Source: JAXDLK01 sp034666665 (lineage in GTDB: Bacteria > Desulfobacterota > Binatia > JACPRU01). Taken from it: DNA of 5,880 nt. Below the pieces are notes generated by a model that made no database searches, was not told the DNA's origin, and worked only from the letters and a program-made list of their open reading frames with translations. This document shows positions 1 to 4,720 of this stretch, one piece after another. The stretch lies in assembly GCA_034666665.1 (NCBI GenBank), contig JAXDLK010000098.1, positions 1 through 5,880 on the forward strand. The letters are read 5' to 3'. The position numbers and the translations under genes are program-made. Position 1 is the first letter of the stretch; every line of letters starts with the position of its first letter.

Positions 1-211
1 CGTGCGCTCGACCCGTGATCGACGAGAGCGCGCGCTGCTCCTCGTCAACAAGGACCGCGCGCGACCGCAGTCCGTTGCCGCGGCAGCCGTCGCCCCGTTC
101 CTGACGGGCCTCACCACCTTCGAGGACGTGTCCTCCGAAGGCCACCTCGAGCAGTCCTCAGTCCTGACCCTCTCCCCCTCCGACCTGAAGGTCGTCTGGG
201 GACGCTGCTGA
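1..211 (+). CDS. C-terminal fragment, probable alpha-amylase-family enzyme
   Basis: This is the 3' end of a gene that begins upstream of the window; the reading frame starts at base 2 and stops at TGA 209-211. The visible 69 residues include ALLLVNKDR, a pattern typical of the small beta-sandwich domain closing alpha-amylase-family (GH13) proteins, where a strand reading 'LLLVN' is followed by a short hydrophobic core. They also include a terminal 'LTLSPSDLKVVW' strand like the usual 'L.LPPY.v.v' ending of that domain. No catalytic region is in the window, so the specific activity (amylase, maltosyltransferase, trehalose synthase) cannot be told. The last codons after the VVW strand (GRC and the stop) come from the repeat element that starts at 198, so the native terminus may have been replaced. 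The alternative is an unrelated enzyme with a similar beta domain. The GTG at base 2 is internal, not a start. Confidence 0.5.
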   Translation, partial: VRSTRDRRERALLLVNKDRARPQSVAAAAVAPFLTGLTTFEDVSSEGHLEQSSVLTLSPSDLKVVWGRC

Positions 212-216
212 ATTTG

Positions 217-242
217 GGGGACGTTGCTGAATTAGCGGAATT
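217..242 (+). repeat. left arm of perfect 26-bp inverted repeat
   Basis: The arm reads from GGGGACGTTG to GCGGAATT and is identical over 26 bases to the reverse complement of 407-432. It directly abuts the shorter copy 198-216. Confidence 0.9.
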
Positions 243-406
243 GAAGCGGCCTTTGAGGGGATTTGAGGGGACGCTGCTGAATTTGCGGAATTGGCGGATT
301 CGTCGAGGTTTTTCTGAAACTTCGGCTGTTACAGGGGCGCCCGCGACAGGAAAACTCACGAAGCAGAAACGGAAGATAGTGCGGCATTTCGAGGGGTTGG
401 CGCGCG

Positions 407-432
407 AATTCCGCTAATTCAGCAACGTCCCC
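407..432 (-). repeat. right arm of perfect 26-bp inverted repeat
   Basis: The plus strand reads AATTCCGCTAATTCAGCAAC then GTCCCC, the exact reverse complement of 217-242. The arms are separated by 164 bases. Confidence 0.9.
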
Positions 433-453
433 TCTGAGGCCCCTCTGAGGCCC
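432..453 (+). repeat. 11-bp tandem duplication (CTCTGAGGCCC x2)
   Basis: CTCTGAGGCCC occurs twice without mismatch, at 432-442 and 443-453. It overlaps the last base of the inverted-repeat arm and ends four bases before the ATG of the next gene. The GAGG in the second copy (447-450) lies six bases before that ATG and is the only Shine-Dalgarno-like sequence there. Confidence 0.8.
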
Positions 454-456
454 TTG

Positions 457-1209
457 ATGCGGGTGTTTTACACGCACGGGTTCGGTGGATCGCTGGCGGC
501 GCAGCCGGAGATCGACGAGGTATTCCCGCGGCGCGGGCACGAGGTGCTGCGCGTGCGCGTTCCGTTCCACGAGAACCCGCTGGCGCTCGCGGCGCGGTTC
601 GCGACCATGACCTTCGGCGACTTCTGCCGTCTCATCGACGAGACCGCGGCCTCGATCCTCGACCGCGCGCGGAGCTTCGCCCCCGACGAGTACGCGGTGA
701 TCGGCGACTCCCTCGGAGGATTCATCTCGCTCGTCGCCGCCGAGCGCGACCCGCGCATCTCCCACTGTGTGCTGCTCTCGTCGAGCGGCGACATCGCCAA
801 CGCCGGGCTCCATCTCGACCGGCTTCTGCCCGGGCTCGGCGCTCTGGGCGGAGCCCTGAACCCGGCGAGCGGCGGCGGCCTGCGGGTGCAATCGCACAAG
901 GCGATCGGCGGCGCGTCCGACTTCCAGGCCGACTTCGACCGCGTGAACACGTTCGCACCGGAGCGGCTCCTGCGAGTGCGGCGTCTGCTCGTCATCTGCG
1001 ACCGGCGTGACCCGGTGATGCCGCGCGACGCCTGCGTCCATCTCACGGGGCAGATCCGCGGCGCTCGCGCGATCTTCCCGTGCGACCACGCCACGCACCA
1101 CACGATCGGCGAGCAGGCGCTCGAGCGCTGGGTGGTGCCGTTCCTCGAGAACCGGCCGCTCACGCTGGGCGACCGTCTCGCCTGCCTCCTCGGCCGCGGC
1201 GCCCCGTGA
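457..1209 (+). CDS. alpha/beta hydrolase
   Basis: The protein is 250 residues from ATG 457 and is predicted to be a cytoplasmic serine hydrolase of the alpha/beta-hydrolase fold. The N-terminal strand ends in HGFGG (residues 7-11), the usual oxyanion-hole loop. GDSLGG places the nucleophile at Ser85 in a GxSxG elbow. LLVICDRRDP supplies the likely acid at Asp185 and DHATHHT the catalytic His at about 214-215. All three triad elements occur in the expected order and spacing. The cap region (about 115-165) is short and rich in Gly, Ala and Leu. No signal peptide or membrane segment is visible. ATG 457 is preferred over TTG 454 because GAGG at 447-450 is at the right distance. That site lies inside an 11-bp tandem repeat. 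The substrate is not evident; an esterase, lactonase or thioesterase activity are all possible. Confidence 0.85.
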   Translation: MRVFYTHGFGGSLAAQPEIDEVFPRRGHEVLRVRVPFHENPLALAARFATMTFGDFCRLIDETAASILDRARSFAPDEYAVIGDSLGGFISLVAAERDPRISHCVLLSSSGDIANAGLHLDRLLPGLGALGGALNPASGGGLRVQSHKAIGGASDFQADFDRVNTFAPERLLRVRRLLVICDRRDPVMPRDACVHLTGQIRGARAIFPCDHATHHTIGEQALERWVVPFLENRPLTLGDRLACLLGRGAP

Positions 1210-1267
1210 GCCTTGAGGGTGACTGGGGGCTGTGGTAGCCGGTCGACGTTCGCCGCACCTGTATCCC

Positions 1268-1274
1268 GAGGAGG
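1268..1274 (+). promoter_or_regulatory. ribosome binding site for ABM-domain gene
   Basis: GAGGAGG lies eight bases before ATG 1283. It decides the start in favour of 1283 over an in-frame GTG at 1232, which has no such site and would add residues unlike the family. Confidence 0.85.
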
Positions 1275-1282
1275 ATTCATTC

Positions 1283-1588
1283 ATGTACACGCGGCTCTTC
1301 TACGGCACGATCCAGCCCGGGAAGTTCGCAGAGGCGTCCCGCCTGCTCGAGGAGTTCTCGCACAAGGTCGCCCAGCAGAAGGGCTACGCGCTCGGGCAGC
1401 TCCTGCAGAGCGGCGACGACATCGTCGGCATCACCAGCTGGCATACGCGCGAAGATCTCGCGGCGTACGCGGACAGTGAGCTCGCGCGCGAGCTCTTCCG
1501 CAGCATCACGCCGCTCTTCCTCGGCGTCCCTACGGTCAGGACCTACGAGGTCAAGCTCGATTTCACCGACGGCGTCGGAAAGAAGTGA
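1283..1588 (+). CDS. ABM-type (dimeric alpha/beta barrel) small protein
   Basis: The protein has 101 residues and a strong ribosome site. Its length and layout fit the antibiotic biosynthesis monooxygenase / dimeric alpha-beta-barrel superfamily. A first strand YTRLFYGTIQPGK is followed by helix FAEASRLLEEFSHKV, then KGYALGQLLQSGDDIVGITSWHT (two strands), then the helical segment REDLAAYADSELARELFRSI, and a final strand VRTYEVKLD. The 'strand, helix, GY..G.LL, W.t.edl.aY..s' pattern is characteristic. Members work as small homodimers and may be cofactor-free oxygenases, haem-degrading enzymes or stress-linked proteins. The sequence does not show which, so no catalytic claim is made. It probably shares a transcript with the next gene, whose ATG is seven bases after this stop. 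The upstream hydrolase stops 73 bases earlier on the same strand and may be in the same operon. Confidence 0.75.
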   Translation: MYTRLFYGTIQPGKFAEASRLLEEFSHKVAQQKGYALGQLLQSGDDIVGITSWHTREDLAAYADSELARELFRSITPLFLGVPTVRTYEVKLDFTDGVGKK

Positions 1589-1595
1589 GCGCGCG

Positions 1596-2231
1596 ATGTT
1601 TCAGCTGACCAAGCTCTGGGTCGATCCGTTTCACGGGATCGACACCGTGGAGATTCGCTACACGTGGTCGCCGATCGGTGAGCCCGCCCGCTGGGAAGGC
1701 GAGGAAGAGGCGGAGGTGATGTGGCCGATCCCCAACACGAACCCGATCGTGCGGCAGGTGACGATCGAGATCCCGAGGGAAGTGAACGGCCAGGAGAAGT
1801 ATCAGCTGCACTACCGTTTCGGCGGCGGCGGCGAGCGCAGACGGGACTACTCGCCGGTGATCACCGAGGAGATCGTCTCCTGCGAGGTCCCGTACGTCGA
1901 CGAGGAGGGAAGGATCACGCAGGTGCGGCTCCTCTGGGGCGTGAACGGCTGGGTGGCGCCGAACTGGACGGCGACGGACCTCGACGGCCTCTCGCTCGGC
2001 GGCGTGAACGCCGGCCCGCAGGCGGGAGGCGACGGCATCGTCGACGACGCCATCTATGAGCTCGTCCAGACCGTGCCGCTACCGCGCCGCTGGGTGGGCC
2101 GCGTCTGGGGCCCGAAAGGCTCGGTCGTCGAGTACGTCTACCAGCTGCTGCGCACCGGCTCGCCCCTGCCCGAGGACGATTTCGAGATCTGGGACAACAA
2201 CCAGACGCAGAACTATCGCCTGACTCTTTGA
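1596..2231 (+). CDS. protein A: CBM25-like, family not recognised
   Basis: The protein has 211 residues. ATG 1596 is seven bases after the preceding stop, with only a weak GAG before it, so translational coupling is likely. I know no named function. The protein is rich in predicted beta strands and Trp/Tyr and has no signal peptide. Visible blocks are WVD...VEIRYTWSPIGE (8-29), YQLHYRFGGGGE (69-80), SPVITEEIVS..V.Y.D (86-102), RLLWGVNGWV (111-120), PLPRRWVGRVWGPKG (161-175) and a terminal EIWDNNQTQNYRL (197-209). The last block, with 'LLW..NGW' before it, resembles the starch-binding CBM25/CBM53 pattern, where a WDNN..NY strand ends an Ig-like sandwich. The protein could therefore be two such domains in tandem; this is inference. 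It is clearly homologous to the minus-strand gene at 4589-3840. An alpha-glucan-binding or scaffold role is suggested by the neighbours, not proven. Confidence 0.75.
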   Translation: MFQLTKLWVDPFHGIDTVEIRYTWSPIGEPARWEGEEEAEVMWPIPNTNPIVRQVTIEIPREVNGQEKYQLHYRFGGGGERRRDYSPVITEEIVSCEVPYVDEEGRITQVRLLWGVNGWVAPNWTATDLDGLSLGGVNAGPQAGGDGIVDDAIYELVQTVPLPRRWVGRVWGPKGSVVEYVYQLLRTGSPLPEDDFEIWDNNQTQNYRLTL

Positions 2232-2287
2232 CGTGGGCAGCACCACGAGCCGGTAGAACCAGCAGTTGAAGCGAAGCCTTTCCTCGT

Positions 2288-2307
2288 CTCTCCCTTGAAG
2301 GGGAGGG
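2288..2307 (+). terminator. possible stem-loop after protein A gene
   Basis: CTCTCCCT (2288-2295) pairs with GGGGAGGG (2300-2307) around a TGAA loop, giving eight pairs of which two are G-T wobbles. It lies 57 bases after the stop of protein A. There is no following T-run, so it is at most a weak intrinsic terminator or a mere repeat end. Confidence 0.3.
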
Positions 2308-2309
2308 CC

Positions 2310-2441
2310 CGCGCCGAGCCGGCGAGGCGCATCCTGGGCCGCGCCGAAGGCGCGAGAGAGGGGTGAGCCCGCGGCGTTTCCGCCCCTCTCCCTCGCAGAA
2401 GGAGCTCGGGCGGCCAGGATGCTTCTCGCCAGCTCGAAGCG
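2310..2441. repeat. imperfect long palindrome
   Basis: The outer arms 2310-2337 and 2414-2441 match in inverted orientation at 23 of 28 bases, sharing for example GCATCCTGG. An inner pair, GAGAGGGG (2356-2363) and CCCCTCTC (2383-2390), is perfect, with a 19-base loop. As RNA or single-stranded DNA this could form a long cruciform or hairpin. Confidence 0.7.
2390..2441 (+). repeat. 52-bp direct repeat, copy 1
   Basis: It begins CCCTCGCAGAAGGAGCTCGG and ends CTCGCCAGCTCGAAGCG. It matches copy 2 at 44 of 52 bases without gaps. It also forms the right arm of the palindrome. Confidence 0.75.
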
Positions 2442-2468
2442 GCCGGGGCGCATGCGGGCCGACCTCCG

Positions 2469-2520
2469 CCCTCGCAGAAAGAGCTCGGGGGCACAAGAAG
2501 CTGCTCGCCAGCTCGCAGCG
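2469..2520 (+). repeat. 52-bp direct repeat, copy 2
   Basis: It begins CCCTCGCAGAAAGAGCTCGG and ends CTCGCCAGCTCGCAGCG. The start-to-start distance from copy 1 is 79 bases. The copies differ mainly in the middle, while both ends are conserved. Confidence 0.75.
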
Positions 2521-2560
2521 TGCCTCCCTCAGGGAAGAGGTGAAGAGAGGAACCCCCGAG

Positions 2561-3610
2561 CTAATTCCGCGCTTCCACTCGCGAGCCGTTCAGCCGGAAC
2601 ACCTTGCGGGCGTTGTCGCCCATGACCTTGCGCGCCGCCTCGGGACCGAGCGCGCGCACCAGAGCGACGAGCGCGTCGTTGTACGTCTCCTTGCCCTCGA
2701 CGTTCGGTGGATGCCGGCAGTAGTGGTGCGGCCCGTCGACGGAAGCATCCGAGCCGAAGAGCACGCGAGCGGCACCCACTTCCTCGATCAGATGCTCGAC
2801 CTCTTCACGGCGGCACCACGACGTCTCGAGGTAGAGGTTCTCTTGCTCGCGCACGTGCCGTGCGGCGCGGCGGCGGCCCTCCGTCGGTCCGAGATACGTG
2901 TGGTAGAGGACGAACGGCACCGACGGGAAGCGCTCCGCGAGCCGGCGGATGTGATCCGGGTCGGCGTCTCCGGGGGCGCTGTGACACGCCACCGGGCATC
3001 CGACCTCGACGGCGATCTCCACGTAGCGGTCGAGCCGCCGGTCGTCCGCGGGATAGCCGTCGATGGTGGGATGGAGCTTGAGCCCGGCCGCTCCCGCCGC
3101 GAGCCGCTCCCGCACCTCGGCCGTCGTGGTCTCGCCGGGCCGCAGCCACACCAGTCGATGGAGGTTCGAGCCGCGCCCGTTCAAGGCGTCGAGGCTCTCG
3201 TTGTCGAACCAGGAGACGACGCCCCGGCCGATGCCCGCAGAGGCGAGCGCGATCTCGAGGCTGCGGATGCCGAGATCGCCGTGGCCTCCGCCGCTCACGT
3301 GCAGGTGCGAGTCGATCGGCTCGAAGCCGATCCACAGACGATAATCCGCACCTTCGTTATTGTCCCAGCGGTCCCCGTCGGTGATCGCGCAGTCGAGGGT
3401 CAGATGATCGTCGACCGGAATCGGATCACTGAGGGCGAGGCCGCCGCCGGCGGGCTCGAGCGCGACGTCGTGAAGCGGCTCCTGCCATCCGTCGAATCCG
3501 AAATGAAGCGTGAGACGAGGGCCCGAGAGCCCGCCGCGGTATCCGACACGAAGGCCGTCGCCCGTCTTCACCCAATGGACGACCTTCGTGTTGCCGCTGC
3601 GCACGATCAC
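2561..3610 (-). CDS. CBM25-like module fused to Amidohydro_2-type amidohydrolase
   Basis: The protein has 349 residues from GTG 3610. Residues 1-95 form a small beta module with LTLHFGFDGW (33-42), IPVDDHLTLDCAI (64-76) and GDRWDNNEGADYRLWIG (79-95), the pattern of CBM25-type starch-binding domains. Residues 97-349 are a TIM-barrel metal hydrolase of the amidohydrolase superfamily. It has HLH (His102, His104) after the first strand, GLKLHP (Lys178), ACHSAPG (His210), LYHTYLG (His237), FGSDAS (Asp288), and the usual C-terminal MGDNARKVF. All expected metal and catalytic positions are present, so an active enzyme acting on a C-N or C-O/C-C bond is likely; the substrate is unknown. No signal peptide is seen. 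The start is chosen for GGAGGAGGAG at 3612-3621; GTG 3604 is a close alternative. The frame stays open to an ATG at 3766, but that extension is low-complexity Arg/Ala/Pro. It probably follows protein B on the same strand. Confidence 0.85.
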   Translation of the reverse strand: MIVRSGNTKVVHWVKTGDGLRVGYRGGLSGPRLTLHFGFDGWQEPLHDVALEPAGGGLALSDPIPVDDHLTLDCAITDGDRWDNNEGADYRLWIGFEPIDSHLHVSGGGHGDLGIRSLEIALASAGIGRGVVSWFDNESLDALNGRGSNLHRLVWLRPGETTTAEVRERLAAGAAGLKLHPTIDGYPADDRRLDRYVEIAVEVGCPVACHSAPGDADPDHIRRLAERFPSVPFVLYHTYLGPTEGRRRAARHVREQENLYLETSWCRREEVEHLIEEVGAARVLFGSDASVDGPHHYCRHPPNVEGKETYNDALVALVRALGPEAARKVMGDNARKVFRLNGSRVEARN

Positions 3611-3611
3611 G

Positions 3612-3621
3612 CTCCTCCTCC
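3612..3621 (-). promoter_or_regulatory. ribosome binding site for amidohydrolase
   Basis: On the minus strand GGAGGAGGAG is followed by C and then GTG-ATC-GTG. The GGAGG at the 5' end has 6-base spacing to GTG 3610, and the later GGAGG suits GTG 3604. This favours a start here over the far upstream ATG at 3766. Confidence 0.7.
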
Positions 3622-3811
3622 GAGAGGCCGCTCCGCCGGCGGCGGCTTCGTACCGTCGAGCATGCGGCGCGGAGATGCCGCGCTTCTCCGGCAGTAACCG
3701 TTTTCTCGATCTGCCGCCATTGCCACTTGACGGCGGACGAGAGGCCGGAGCCGACGCCGGATCCATTCCGGCCGTATAACGAACCGGGAGCGAAGAGGTT
3801 GCGCAAACGCG

Positions 3812-3830
3812 GCGGTGGCGCCGCCACTGC
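3812..3830 (-). terminator. weak stem-loop after protein B gene
   Basis: GTGGC-GCC-GCCAC (3815-3827) forms a 5-bp stem, extended by two more pairs beyond one mismatch. It begins ten bases after the TAG of protein B, and no T-run follows. It could attenuate transcription between protein B and the amidohydrolase, or mean nothing. Confidence 0.2.
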
Positions 3831-3839
3831 GTCTCGAAG

Positions 3840-4589
3840 CTACAGGGTGTGTTCTACGTAGCCCCAGTAATCTTCCCAGCGGTCGGCAGGATTCGGTTGC
3901 CACAGATTGCCGACGTGCCAGCGCTGCACCACCTTCGCACCTCGCGGCCCGCGAATCTTGCCGACGAAGCGCCGCGGCAGCGGCAGGGCGCGCAGCATCT
4001 CGGAGCGGATGCGCGAGAAGTTCTCCTTGTCCTCGGCGCCGTAGAACTTGTGCGAGCGAAACGGGCTGTCCTCGCCGTACGTGGCGACGAAGTTGTGCTC
4101 TTCCGTCGGCTGGTACTGCGGCACGTCCCAGTCGTAGATGCTCCAGAAAATGCACATGCCGCCGAGGATCCCGTCGTGATCGAGGTATTCGACCTCCTTC
4201 GAAACCATCTCCTCGGTATAGAGCGGCGAGAGCTCGCGCTGGCCGTGCTTGAACATCTCGAAGTAGTGATGGAACCAGTACTCGTCCTTCTGCTCACCCG
4301 TGGCGGGGTCCGTCAGGGTGTGCGGCATGCGCAGGACCTTGCGGCGGACGCCGTCGTCCGGCAGGTCGATCTTCTCGCTCTGCGTCTGCGTGTAACCGCC
4401 GCTCTCGTCGATCGTGGTGCCGCCGAGGCCGCGGATGAGAGTGCCGCCGCGCGGCATCGCCCGCGTCTCCCGGTGGGACTGCCAGGAAGGCATCTCGCCG
4501 ACCGGCGTCCAGGAATAATGGATGTTGACGAGCTCGATGTCCGGCTCCGTATCGACCCAGCTCTTCTTCATGTAGTACGAGAACGCCAT
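3840..4589 (-). CDS. protein B: paralogue of protein A
   Basis: The protein has 249 residues. Start ATG 4589 follows GAGGAGG by six bases. It is homologous to protein A across its length. The N-terminal block WVD....I..V.I.Y.W.P.GE...W is shared at 12 of 26 positions (B 11-36, A 8-33). SPLYTEEMVSKEVEYLD (121-137) lies in a block shared at 12 of 22. PLPRRFVGKIRGPRG (203-217) lies in a block shared at 11 of 18. B has about 30 extra residues after the first block (about 40-75), rich in Gly, Thr and Ser. Its C-terminus reads RWEDYWGYVEHTL where A has the WDNN..NY strand, so the putative binding signature has changed. Aromatic residues are abundant, as in carbohydrate-binding sandwiches. No signal peptide is present. 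The function is not recognised. It sits 229 bases upstream of the CBM-amidohydrolase on the same strand and diverges from the CBM48-esterase. Confidence 0.75.
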   Translation of the reverse strand: MAFSYYMKKSWVDTEPDIELVNIHYSWTPVGEMPSWQSHRETRAMPRGGTLIRGLGGTTIDESGGYTQTQSEKIDLPDDGVRRKVLRMPHTLTDPATGEQKDEYWFHHYFEMFKHGQRELSPLYTEEMVSKEVEYLDHDGILGGMCIFWSIYDWDVPQYQPTEEHNFVATYGEDSPFRSHKFYGAEDKENFSRIRSEMLRALPLPRRFVGKIRGPRGAKVVQRWHVGNLWQPNPADRWEDYWGYVEHTL

Positions 4590-4595
4590 CGCGAT

Positions 4596-4602
4596 CCTCC
4601 TC
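4596..4602 (-). promoter_or_regulatory. ribosome binding site for protein B
   Basis: On the minus strand GAGGAGG is followed by ATCGCG and then ATG at 4589. This fixes the start. Confidence 0.85.
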
Positions 4603-4708
4603 GATGACAGAGGGCGAGAGGAATGGTTCGCCGTTCCGGTGACGACCGGTTCGAGATATGACGCCCTTCCCGCGGAGGGTCAAGCACGACGCGTCCCCCG
4701 AGTTTGCC
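4603..4708. promoter_or_regulatory. divergent intergenic control region
   Basis: These bases separate the ribosome sites of protein B (minus) and the esterase (plus), so both promoters should lie here or within the gene starts. CCGGT-GACG-ACCGG (4636-4649) is a perfect 5-bp inverted repeat with a 4-base spacer, and GGTTCG occurs at both 4625-4630 and 4648-4653. Either could be an operator half-site pair. No good -35/-10 pair is visible; AGATATGA (4654-4661) is the only AT-rich patch. Confidence 0.35.
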
Positions 4709-4714
4709 GGGAGG
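4709..4714 (+). promoter_or_regulatory. ribosome binding site for esterase
   Basis: GGGAGG is followed by AACGAC and then ATG 4721. It favours this start over the in-frame ATG at 4658, which lacks such a site. Confidence 0.8.
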
Positions 4715-4720
4715 AACGAC

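Larger units (their letters stand above)
198..453. repeat. REP/MITE-like element with 26-bp perfect inverted repeats
   Basis: This non-coding stretch fills the gap between the amylase-like gene and the alpha/beta hydrolase. A 26-base unit beginning GGGGACGTTGCTGAATTAGC (217-242) recurs exactly, in reverse complement, at 407-432. Two more same-strand copies of the unit's core, GGGGACGCTGCTGAATTTG, lie at 198-216 and 267-285. The latter continues with the GCGGAATT tail. A TTTGAGGGGA-type short duplication lies at 252-270 and an 11-bp tandem duplication at 432-453. The 120-base interior has no convincing open frame, and its base composition is less GC-rich than the flanking genes. The design (outward inverted copies plus direct copies of a short GGGGAC... 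unit) fits a REP/BIME-type or non-autonomous transposon remnant, perhaps mobilised by an IS200-like or RAYT transposase encoded elsewhere. The mobilising enzyme is inference. Confidence 0.75.
2232..2560. other. 329-base convergent intergenic region with repeats
   Basis: This is the gap between the converging stops of protein A (2231) and the amidohydrolase (2561). No open frame here looks like protein. It contains a hairpin at 2288-2307, a roughly 130-base imperfect palindrome (2310-2441) and a second copy of the palindrome's right arm (2469-2520). It ends in purine-rich sequence, GGGAAGAGGTGAAGAGAGGA (2532-2551). The likely role is transcription termination for both strands, or it is a site of an intergenic repeat family. 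Confidence 0.7.

Noticed and set aside
198..453. CRISPR array
   Set aside because: The repeat units are in mixed orientation with irregular spacing, and there are no regular unique spacers or cas genes.
232..1290. Long minus-strand open frame of 352 codons opposite the alpha/beta hydrolase
   Set aside because: It reads as Arg/Ala/Glu-rich low-complexity sequence, runs through the inverted-repeat element, and is the antisense of a gene with a clear catalytic triad. It is a GC-rich shadow frame.
1476..1595. N-terminal extension of protein A overlapping the ABM gene
   Set aside because: The extension is Ser/Arg-rich and antagonises the well-supported ABM frame. Alignment with protein B begins at ATG 1596.
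2363..3697. 444-codon plus-strand open frame opposite the amidohydrolase
   Set aside because: The minus strand carries all amidohydrolase motifs in order and a strong ribosome site. The plus frame has no recognisable domain and starts inside the repeat region.
3611..3766. N-terminal extension of the amidohydrolase to ATG 3766
   Set aside because: The extra 52 residues are Arg, Ala, Pro and Ser-rich with no domain pattern. The strong GGAGGAGGAG just before GTG 3610 points to the shorter form.
3849..4607. 252-codon plus-strand open frame opposite protein B
   Set aside because: Protein B is supported by homology to protein A and a good ribosome site. The plus frame is Arg/Val/Leu-rich shadow sequence.
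4658..4720. Longer esterase start at ATG 4658
   Set aside because: There is no ribosome site before it, whereas GGGAGG lies six bases before ATG 4721. The extra 21 residues look like an untranslated leader.
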